This document shows positions 30,701 through 42,800 of a stretch of DNA of 64,000 nt, in pieces; the first letter of the stretch is position 1; the number at the start of each line of letters is the position of its first letter. Made by a program: the position numbers and the translations under genes. The stretch comes from Lingula anatina (lineage: Eukaryota > Brachiopoda > Lingulata > Lingulida > Lingulidae), in the NCBI RefSeq assembly GCF_001039355.2, contig NW_019773692.1, positions 25,809-89,808 of the forward strand, in the 5' to 3' direction. Below the pieces are notes generated by a model, which was not told where the DNA came from, did no database searches, and saw only the letters and a program-made list of their open reading frames with translations.

Positions 30701-33700
30701 TATCCCACGGCGTAATTACTAGCAGCGCGACCAGTTACTATAAGTTACTATAAGTAACTGGCTCGCGCTGCCAGTAATTACGCGGCGGGATATTCAGGGC
30801 ACAGACCGTGATCATAAGATAGCGCGAACAGAAAATAGATTTTTAGAAATTAGACATTGCATGTGAACGAAGCCTTATTTAAGATATTCAATATTTAATC
30901 TAGTATCATCTTTCACTTCAGAGAATATTTTATTCAAGCCAGTAATCATCACCACACAACCCTAGGTTAAACATTCAAATATTTCTCAATTATATACTTC
31001 AATTACAACTTCACCACAGCAAATTCCCCAATCCACTGCAGAAATGTTGTCATATTCCTAGCTGGTACTATACACAATTTGTGAGGAGCAGTGGAGGTGA
31101 CTGTGATCTTGATTGTGTTAGAGAAGCTGCTGACATTGTGCTGGAGAAGAACCAGACACACTTCTGTGCAATTACAAGCACTGCCATATAGGAATACTAA
31201 CAAGACGAGTCTTACAAAGGAATACCACTAAAATGCAACTTGTTCTGCACCCCATAATAGCAGAAATCCTAAAATACTTTCATACACCAGCCCAAAAACA
31301 CTGCAGTATTTTTTTTTCTATAAACTGGGCTCAATATTCCATGATACAAATAATATTTAGCCTTGGAACTTCAATGTACACTTCCTAGTTTTGGTTTCCA
31401 CATTAGAAAAGTTCATTGTAATAGCACCCTGAAAAAGCATAAAAACAACACTGAAAGGAGAAATGTTCTTTCAAGTTTTTAGAACGAAATAATTTCATCC
31501 AACATTACTCAATGAGAAATGGAACTTAAAAAACAAAGAACTTTGCCAAACAGACAACACTTAGACATACTTCCTGCAAAAGCAGCTGACGCCAACATAC
31601 TCTTTCCACATAGCAAACAACGAAACAATAACAGAGACTTTTTTATCCTCAGTAGTTGACACATGGTAAATTGAGCTGTTAACAACAGGTGTCACTGAGG
31701 GTTGTTTACATATTGTCTGGACAACATTGATCAGAATGTTACTTTTTGCCAGCATTTTCCTTGCTGTTGACTCTGTACATAACATTGATACAAAGAACAC
31801 AAGTCCACAGAACCAGACTGAGGTGTACTGAGTGATCTGTTGGGGAGATACTATTACATCAGGCTGCTTTTCTTTTAAAGCTTTCTTTGAAAGTTTTACT
31901 GTACTAAATTATCACAAACTATTATAATGCGGTTCCTCGAGGTCTAGCTGAAAGAGTCTGTTCTGTGAGACAGTTTTTTTGAAATTTAAATTCAAATCAA
32001 ATCAGACTAAGGACAAAAACTCACCCGCTGAAAGTTAAGTGTAGTAAAATGACAGGAACCTCTGCCATCTCTCTCACTCTCTCCCTCATCTCAAGCTCCT
32101 CGCCTCCCACCCACTGTGACACCTTAGGCCTGTTACTAAGGCAACCTTCATTAGCTGTACTGTTTCAACCATCATTTATCTCCATTATCCCTGTCTGATA
32201 AGATCTGAAAATTTTCACTTTACCTACAGCAGTGAAGGGTGAAAACACTCCCTCTAAACATATACATACACAGCTATGATTCCCTGTGAAGTTTTATAAA
32301 TTACATCAATAAAATACTGATAATCTAAAACAATGAGGACTAGAAGAAGACAAGGAAATACCATATCAGCACAAAATTCCGCTCTCATTTATAACACTTG
32401 GCTAATGTTCTTTTCTTCTTTTATCTCTGCAGCAAACCTTAGGATTAAATACAGCAGCACGATGTAAAGCAATCAATCAAGTTATGCAACACACCCATCA
32501 TCTGTTATCTTACAGGTGGCCCTAAGAAGTGACTGTCTAGCTGTATCTGCCAGTCATGTACTGAAGTCAGCAGTTTTAGTTTTAACTTTCAACGAGTTAA
32601 AAAACCCTCCAGATAGCAAGCATAGACACTCCTATTTCCATGATTACATGATGAAAGAGGATATTGTTGATGATTACTTTATCAAATAATCAATAGAAAA
32701 TTTAAAAAATCAATTTTTAAACAACATTAAATGCTTACCTGTGCATACCTTATCTTAACTGCTGGATAGTTTATAATTTTCTTAAATCAAAATTCAGTAA
32801 ACCGTGTGATCTACTGGCTTACACTCTGGTCAGTAAAACTACAAACTGGACATTACTTGACTTGGAGTGTGATATAGAAATCTGATGATTAAAAGTTACA
32901 TGAATCATCAGAGGTTTCACTTTCTCCGTCTATTTGTCATAAGCAGGCTGTAAACTGACCCCTGACCTCTACCTGCCTGTAGACAAAGCTGCTCACCTGG
33001 GACTGACAAGGTGTAGTAAGTATCTGAGCAAGGCACTGGGTTCTCTACCATGACACAGGCTGGGTTAAAGTTCTTCCTCATTAAAAAAATATCAATTTCT
33101 GAAAATTGCAAAGGTTATGAAAACAGTCCTTCCTTGTGTCGGCCAAAACCATCTTTAGCCTGGGTCTAGAACTAAAATATCTACCTGGGGATAAATGACT
33201 GAAAACTATGTAATAAAGAGACACCACATCTATCACTTAATCTAAATTAGAGGCTAATCCAAGTATTGAGAGTTCAACAACAGAAAGATTACAGTACTCT
33301 TTCCATCAAAATTTACCCCAAGCTATCTCTTTGTACTCCTTGCTTCCACCCATAACTCACCCAGAGTAGACAATGCCCATACTTACAACAATAGAAGACA
33401 TTTACCAGTAAAAAGATACCACTTCAGTGATTGCCTTTTCCAAAGTCACCATCCACACATCCTAATTCAATTATCTTCATAGAAAACCAATCTCAGTAAT
33501 ACACTGTATACCATAGACTACAACAACTAGACCTTTCATCTCAGCTATCTCCTTTGCCTTCTAAATCTCTTAGGATTTGTTTTAATGGGCTGTTACAAAG
33601 CCCAACTGTTATCAAATTCAATATACATGTATAAAACCCACAGAGACCACCACACTTCTGAACTACTAGAGAACTGAAGATGCTAGGAAAAAGATTTTCT

Positions 33701-36700
33701 GATATCATGGCCCAAGTTTGAAGTATTTTCAAACCATTTAAAGGTAAAAAAGATAAGTATGAGGACAAACACACACACACATGCATGCACGCGCACGCAC
33801 ACACTCACTCAAGAGGACTGCTGTAAGATATAGCTCTGGGCCAATACATGTACCATGAAGATAAGGGCATTCTTCCCCTGTGTTAGTTATATAACAGGTC
33901 TAGCCAGAGGTTTTCACTTTCTGTGTCTATTGCCTTGATATCAGACTGCTGATAGCAGTCATTTGTGTTGTTAAAACTGCTTATCCCCATCTCACTAATA
34001 TCACACTGCCAAACCAGTAGGTTGCACTTCCAACATCTGCTATTATGTATGGCATATCTTTGTTAAAGAAAAAAAAAATTTTGGAGCTGATACTTATTTT
34101 TTTTAAATTCTCATGTTTTAAGAGAGATTTTCATACTATTTGCTACAAATTTTAAGCTGCGTATTAGATTTAACGCTGCACCTATCCCCTAACTAAAGTG
34201 TGGTGGCTTAGGCTGTATTCCCAGAGCTTTTAGATCGATCTATCCCCGCGGGGAGTCTCACTAGGTTACTGTCAGATAATCCGGCTTAAATGTCCGTCCC
34301 GCCTACTACAAGCTGTAAGGGGGTAATTAACTTTCGTGTCTGCCCGGCTGACAGCTATTTAGCGTGAACCCCCAGGGAGTTAGGTCGATCTAAAGTAGAT
34401 CAATCTAATCTCTGGAAATGGGGTCTTAGTTTCCAATACATACCCAGTACATTCAGGGTACTCAGTTTCCAGTACCCTGTGATTTTCAGGGTGCTGGTAG
34501 AATACCTTCACGAAGAAACTGTCAAAACATATCTGGTTTCAAGCATAAAAACACCTCTCTTTACAAAGCTGACAGACAGACAAAGCTTTAATGGGAGCAA
34601 ATTGGCATGGTTCACTCAAATTCCTCCCCAACAATAGGGTACTAAATGACTGAAAAGGATACACAATACGTTTTTTGTTCAATTTATAGAGTCAGCTTGA
34701 CAAAAATGGCTTCATTTCCAACTGGTTAGTTTTGTGTATCTGTCAAAGACATCAAGAATATAGACCTGATAAAATATGGTACTTAAAAAACAAAGTTACA
34801 AGGGCAGAAGAAACTTGACAAGAAATAAGGATGTTAGTGCAACAGCACAGAATTAGGAGGGAGTAGTCCCCTAGCTGTTTTGTCTTCCAAAGCTGTATTC
34901 AGATAAAGAGTATTTGAGGCACAAAAAGGTCTAACTTACCTCATCAGAGGACAACATATCATAGAAACAATAGGGCCCCCTGTAAATGATCATTTTATTC
35001 TTATGATAAAAATTAAGTTCCCCTTAAGTCTTTGCAATCTTTACTGGCACAGTGAAACTGCATTATCTCATATAACCCTTGATGTAGTCAACAGTGTACT
35101 CAGTGTTTGTAACAAATCATGGTTTAAGGCTGGGTAAGTTATTTCTAAAATGCTAACAAAAAACAAAACTGTTGCCTGACATAACACTGTATCATAATCA
35201 CAATAATAAAACATGTCATGTCAACGGTATTTTGTATTCTGTAGGTGACATCAGCTATGGGAACTCCGGGGGTTCCTTCAGAGAGTTATACTTAATACAC
35301 TGATGTTACTGGTACAAATATAAGTAGAGAAATAAACAACTATCAATGTGCAATGAATCTCAATAAAATTCACACCTGCCTGGAATTCTTATCCAAAGTG
35401 ATTCTCACTGGTTGTGTATAAAAATAGATTCCAGGCTTTCACCTTGTTAACAAATCATTTGAACCATCTTTAACAAGCATCTTATCCCAGTATCCTGGTT
35501 CTTGCTATGTACTGAATGCTGACTTTAGGCATCAATTTCTTTTTTTTTTACAATTTTTCCTGCCCCCCCCTCCTCCCCTGATTAAAAAACAAACTTTAAA
35601 GCACCTACAAAAATCTCTGCATTAGTTTTTCATCTAAAATGCAAACACTGCTAAAACTCTGCCCTTATTTTTTTTACCCGAGACACTGATTGTGTAACAT
35701 GAAATATTCACAACAGGCAGATAGTACATGTTCACCCTTGAGTGGGTCTACACTGTGGCCCCAGACAGGTATAACTGAAGTATGTGCAGGGTTAGAGTGC
35801 ACCTGTTGTGGAAAAAAGCAGTGACTCATGAAACATTAACTGTGTCAAGCATGCAGATGTACCAATATATATATACTACTAGGGTATCTACACCTTCTAC
35901 CAGAGAGGGGGGGGGGGGGGAGAGAGAGAGAGAGAGAGAGAGATGGACAGGAAATCTCGAGTATTATTAACTCCAGCATACTGCCTCACTATTTTACTAC
36001 AATTTTGCTTTATATACAACACAATACACTGACAAAATGTGATTACAAATTTATGTAACAATTTCTAAAGCCATTCAGTCTCTTCATGTAGTTTTACACT
36101 CAAAAACACACATAGTAAAAATCCCAATCCTCAGTGAATGACAGTAATATACTACTGATATCTATTCTACATTGATTCTGTTTTATCAAAACCTGTAGCA
36201 TACAACCAGTGCAGCATGTGTTGTATTGTCCAAGAGCTGCTTCTCTTCTTTCTAATGAAAATGCTAACAGACAATACACCTCTTACAAATGACCTCCTTC
36301 ATTACATCAAGCTATGTCATCTTTTACAACCTACCTGTACAGGATAAGCTGTATTCTGAATTCACTGTAATCTACAACATAATTGTCTCATTTATTCTGG
36401 AATCTCAACCTTATCCTATCCAACTTACAGATAATCAATAAAATAATTCTCAGTTTCTCAGCCAAAATCTCCTGTAGTCCACCTCAAAGCCTTCTCTCCA
36501 TCATCTTCATCCTCCCCAACTGCCCGTTAAGTGACCTGAAGCCTGGCTGAGGAATGCAGGTATGTGACCCAGATAGACTAATGACCATTGTAATCTCCCT
36601 TAATGTGTCTGCCTTAATTGAAAGTAGGCTGCCTCTAATTGGTGTGATAACAGCAGGGGGTCAGTGGTCACCTGCAGTCACCTGTACAAGACCCCCCAGT

Positions 36701-39700
36701 GCCATATAGCACTCAGAGGTTATTAGGACTGGCTTCACACATATCCTAAAACATATCTCAGCTTTTAGACTGATATTTTGGTCCACTCTGATACAAAATA
36801 ATTCTGATTAGTCCACTTGAAGTTATAAATGATCTAAACATTTACCTATTCTTTTTTATTCCTAAACCGTACTAGTACTTGTGATGCATATTGCTATCAC
36901 TTGAGATTTATATTGCTTACTATTTAAATATAATACCATTACTAGTAACTATTGCAATGGTATTCTAAATTTCTCAAACTTCTCATACCAAAATTCCATA
37001 AAAAATGATCACAGCCTACCTGTCTTAGTGGAGACTTTCTGTACAGAGTAACATATCCAGTGTAATAACACTCCAATCACACCTAGCTCAGCTACCTGTG
37101 TCAGGTGGAGATTGAATGGCAGCAGTTTGGCAGGTGAGGTGACAATATAATTGTACAAAATAGCCAGGTGCTTCATCCACCCCCACCCTGACGCCCCCCT
37201 AGCACCCACCCTGACACCCCCCTAGCACCCACCCTGACATCCCTACTGCCCACTCAAAACATACAATGTGCAATGCTATGAAAACTATCACAACATGAAC
37301 GTGATTAATCACTCAGTACTAAAATAATAAATGCGACATATCAACACAAACATGTGTACTTATTTCTATACAGGAGTGTTGTCTCTTAGATAAATACAGG
37401 CCAGACATATAAACACACAGGTCCATGTGTTTGTATATACATACTAGTACCTGTTGTATTCAAACTGACAGACAGACACACCTGGTGGAAGGAAACAGAA
37501 ACATGCACCTTCAACCACATGGTCAGCCATGGAAGTACAACAACATAACATGGAAATAACTGATATTTGTATTTGTTTGTATTGATAGTACGGAGAATTG
37601 CCAGGTGACACATATCTAAGTATAAGTGCACTGGCTACCCCCCCCCCCCCCCCACACACACACATACACACTGAGGTATTTGACCCAGAGATAAAGTACA
37701 CAATGTATACTGTCTACGTCACACTTCATCTGCTATGTAAGCATTCTTTACCACATCTTCAGTACATCACCTTACCCTTCCTGCCAAACAAACACACACG
37801 TGCACACACACATACTGACACACACATATACACACACACATACTGTGGTACACACACACCCGTACACACACACACACACAACACACATGCTCACACACCT
37901 TATTGATAGGCTTTCTACCACTNTTATTAACTCCAGCATACTGCCTCACTATTTTACTACAATTTTGCTTTATATACAACACAATACACTGACAAAATGT
38001 GATTACAAATTTATGTAACAATTTCTAAAGCCATTCAGTCTCTTCATGTAGTTTTACACTCAAAAACACACATAGTAAAAATCCCAATCCTCAGTGAATG
38101 ACAGTAATATACTACTGATATCTATTCTACGTTGATTCTGTTTTATCAAAACCTGTAGCATACAACCAGTGCAGCATGTGTTGTATTGTCCAAGAGCTGC
38201 TTCTCTTCTTTCTAATGAAAATGCTAACAGACAATACACCTCTTACAAATGACCTCCTTCATTACATCAAGCTATGTCATCTTTTACAACCTACCTGTGC
38301 AGGATAAGCGGTATTCTGAATTCACTGTAATCTACAACATAATTGTCTCACTTATTCTGGAATCTCAACCTTATCCTATCCAACTTACAGATAATCAATA
38401 AAATAATTCTCAGTTTCTCAGCCAAAATCTCCTGTAGTCCACCTCAAAGCCTTCTCTCCATCATCTTCATCCTCTCCAACTGCCCGTTAAGTGACCTGAA
38501 GCCTGGCTGAGGAATGCAGGTATGTGACCCAGATAGACTAATGACCACTGTAATCACCCTTAATGTGTCTGCCTTAATTGAAAGTAGGCTGCCTCTAATT
38601 GGTGTGATAACAGCAGGGGGTCAGTGGTCACCTGCAGTCACCTGTACAAGACCCCCCAGTGCCATATAGCACTTGAAATATACTAGTACTGGCTTCACAC
38701 ATATCCTAAAACATATCTCAGCTTTTAGACTGATATTTTGGTCCACTCCGATACAGAATAATTCTGATTAGTCCACTTGAAGTTATAATTGATCTAAACA
38801 TTTTATTTCCTATTTTATTCCTGCATATTGCTATCACCTGAGATTTATATTGCTTACTATTTGAATATAATACCAAGGACTATTGCAATGGTATTCTAAA
38901 TTTCTCAAACTTCTCATACCAAAATGCCATAAAAAATAGCCACAGCCTACCTGTCTTAGTAGAGACTTTCTGTACAGAGTAACATATCCAGTGTAATAAC
39001 ACTCCAATCACACCTAGCTCAGCTACCTGTGTCAGGTGGGAGAATGAATGAATGGCAGCAGTTTGGCAGGTGAGGTGACAATATAATTGTACAAAATAGC
39101 CAGGTGCTTCATCCACCCCCACCCTGACGCCCCCCTAGCACCCACCCTGACACCCCCCTAGCACCCACCCTGACACCCCTACTGCCCACTCAAAACATAC
39201 AATGTGCACTGCTATGAAAACTCTCACAACATGAACGTGTTTAATCACTCAGTAATAAAATAATAAATGTGACATATCAATACAAACATGTGTACTTATT
39301 TCTATACAGGAGAGTTGTCTGTTGAATAAATACAGGCCAGACATATAAACACACAGGTCCATGTGTTTGTATATACATACTAGTACCTGTTGTATTCAAA
39401 CTGACAGACAGACACACCTGGTGGGAGGAAACAGAAATACACACCTTCAACCACATGGACAGCCATGGAAGTACAACAACATAACATTGAACTAACTGAT
39501 ATTTTTATTTGGATTGACCTGTGCCAGTGATCAGCATGGTTTGTATTGATAGTACGGAGAATTGCCAGGTGACACGTACCTAAGTATAAGTGCGCTGGCT
39601 ACTCCCCCCCTCCCCTCCCACACAAACACACTGAGGTATTTGACCCAGAGATAAAGTACACAATGTATACTGTCTACGTCACACTTCATCTGCTATGTAA

Positions 39701-39780
39701 GCATTCTTTACCACATCCTCAGTACATCACCTTACCTTTCCTGCCAAACACACATACACAAATGCGCACACTGTGACACA

Positions 39781-39839
<59 letters not shown>

Positions 39840-42800
39840 CTTATTGATAGACTTAGTAAGAGTAAGGGTACTTAGTAAACAGATATCCTCTGAATATCTC
39901 AGGTGCCCCAATTTTAACATATGCACTATGTACCTCAACACCTGCTTTGCAGAACCTCTGGAATATTACTGATTACTGACCATCAAGCACAAAAGGTACA
40001 TAAGGCAGTTAACACCAACCCTGACCTACCATTAATATAGCAACCCTCACCTGACAGCCATGGATGTTCTCGCCTCCTACAGCGTCTTCCATGTCCCACC
40101 CATGAACTCCAGTCTAATCAACCCCACGCCCCACTGAACAAGTCAACACAACAGTTCTTTCTTTAGCTCACAGACAACACAAGATCAATAAGGCCACAGG
40201 GTCAACAGTAGAAAGAGAGAAGATGGAACAGCCACATACTGGCTACAGCAGACATAGACTGGGTTCCCATACCTAGATTGATCTAACAGGATCGATCCAT
40301 CTCCGAGGGTTTTTTTGCTAAATTGTTTTCAGCTTAAGCAGCTTAGATGTCTGGCATGTTGACTACAATATAGCGAGAATCCCCTTGGAGATAGATCGAT
40401 CCACGGTTAGTACAACAGGGTCTGGGACTGGTCCCATAGTCTGAATACAGCAGATTATCGTCTTAAAACTATTTCACCCCCTTTTGGAGCATTTTGATGA
40501 CCGGGTTAAGTCATTTGTGACAGTCTGACGGCACCACCAAGATAAGAATTAAGACGAGACAGACTTTTGAAGTCTCTACTACCACTCAGCTTTAACCACT
40601 GCAGTCCTCTAAATGTCACTTAACACAACCTGTCTGTCACCAGTGTCTGTCACTGAACTAAGTGATTTGAGACAGTAGGAAACAGGACCATTAAAATCTT
40701 GGTGTAGCTAAGAGCATTTTGAAGAGATTGTTGAAATCAAGATCCCTTTGTGGTATAAGAACAGCTTAACTATCTTGTGTAGCTATAGAATCAATGATGA
40801 GCAGACACTACTGTGTGGAATTTACATGGTAATTTAATGATTATGGACCTTTAGTCAGCTGTATCCGGGAAGGGGGGGGGGGGGGCATTTTATGAAAAGG
40901 TGGACCTTTTAACCATAGAGTTTGCTGAAAAAATCTAGCTTAAATTTTGGGTTGTTTCTGCAGGCCCCCTTCTACCCCTCAAAAGGCCTGTATAAAGTGC
41001 CAAAGGAGCCACACAGGACAATATGCTCTGGTGCTGTCTGGCGTACATTAATGTGTCAATAAGCAGTACCTTTTAATTACTAGTACTAAAAACAAGTGAT
41101 ACAAGCTCTTAAACTGTTGTGCCTCCCTCTCTCTTTAAAGTTGAAACTATAAATCAAGTAAAATTTAAATTAAAAAAAAAATCTTAATTCATTTCTTAAC
41201 ACAACAATTTGCTTATAACTCTTATACCCCGTTCACACTACGCTCAGTTATCCGGATAAATTGCGAATTAGGTCACAATTCGAATAAATGCAGTAGTGTG
41301 AACGCAAGAGGATTTTTGTAATGCGCATTTTCAAAATCCTGCAAGCGAGGTGGATTTCTAAGCGCGATCCGGATAACTTACCGGAATCGACACCTGTACA
41401 GATCTAACTGCACATGCGTGCAGATAAGTGCGGGTATCTATGAACGCTTGTTTATTACTTTAGCGATTGCACCAAACGTATTTGGAGGTCGCCACTCACT
41501 ACAACATGAGGAAACAAACTTATTTTGCCATCTTATACTTCTCAAGAATGCTGGAATGTCTTTAGAGTTGCATTTGTCGTCACAAATTGTTGTTGGTATT
41601 TTAAGATTTTCTGTGCGGCGCATGCGCGAGTGTTCAAAACAGGAAGTTAAACCTGAAATTTTCAACGTGGGATTCGGATTCGCTTAGCGTGTGTGAACGC
41701 AATACCGAATCGGATTCCTAACGAAAAATTCGGATTATAGAAATGCGCATTTTTGCAACTGTAGTGTGAATGGGGTANNNNNNNNNNNNNNNNNNNNNNN
41801 NNNNNNNNNNNNNNNNNNNNNNNNNNNNNNNNNNNNNNNNNNNNNNNNNNNNNNNNNNNNNNNNNNNNNNNNNNNNNNNNNNNNNNNNNNNNNNNNNNNN
41901 NNNNNNNNNNNNNNNNNNNNNNNNNNNNNNNNNNNNNNNNNNNNNNNNNNNNNNNNNNNNNNNNNNNNNNNNNNNNNNNNNNNNNNNNNNNNNNNNNNNN
42001 NNNNNNNNNNNNNNNNNNNNNNNNNNNNNNNNNNNNNNNNNNNNNNNNNNNNNNNNNNNNNNNNNNNNNNNNNNNNNNNNNNNNNNNNNNNNNNNNNNNN
42101 NNNNNNNNNNNNNNNNNNNNNNNNNNNNNNNNNNNNNNNNNNTTTTCAATTAATTTTAAAAAGTCATCAGTTTTGTCATATTTGCTTATGAAGTGGCTTT
42201 ATTGACCAAAGCTGAAAATCAAGCCAAAAATGGCCAAAACATATAATATCATATTATAATTATATCCAATGATTTCTTTTGGGATTGTTGCCTTCAATCT
42301 TAATATCTCCTATATATGCAACAATATTATGAATTTGGTTGAAATCTGTTGACCCCCACCTTGCCACCCTCTGACTGGTCCTATCATGGACACACACTTA
42401 AGCAGCTTAGATGTCTGGCACGTTGACTACAATATAGCGAGAATCCCCTTGGAGATAGATTGATCCACGGTTAGTACAACAGGGTCTGGGACTGGTCCCA
42501 TAGTCTGACTACAGCAGATTATCATCTTAAAACTATTTCACCCCCTTTTGGAGCATTTTGATGACTGGGTTAAGTCATTTGTGACAGTCTGACGGCACCA
42601 CCAAGATAAGAATTAAGACGAGACAGACTTTTGAAGTCTCTAGTCTACTACCACTTAGCTTTAACCATTGCAGTCCTCTAAATGTCACTTAACAGACCCT
42701 GTCTGTCACCAGCGTCTTTTACTGAACTAAGTGATTTGAGACAGTACAAAACAGGACCATTGAAATCTTGGTGTAGCTAAGAGCATTTTGAAGAGATTGT

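Larger units (their letters stand above)
35964..39858. repeat. 1.9-kb block present twice across a single-n join
   Basis: Bases 35964-37922 and 37924-39858 align nearly end to end with scattered substitutions and short indels, separated by one n at 37923. Both include CA-rich microsatellites and a minisatellite at 37183-37245 and 39117-39181. Allele-like divergence and the junction at an n favour two haplotypes kept in series. Confidence 0.88.

Noticed and set aside
41418-41687. 89-codon plus-strand frame as a possible transposon protein
   Set aside because: It lies inside the 553-bp inverted-repeat element, but no transposase motif (DDE/D, zinc finger) can be seen and the length is compatible with chance.
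41718-42191. Open frames of about 130-140 codons
   Set aside because: They are almost entirely N, from an assembly gap; the same holds at 59133-59688.
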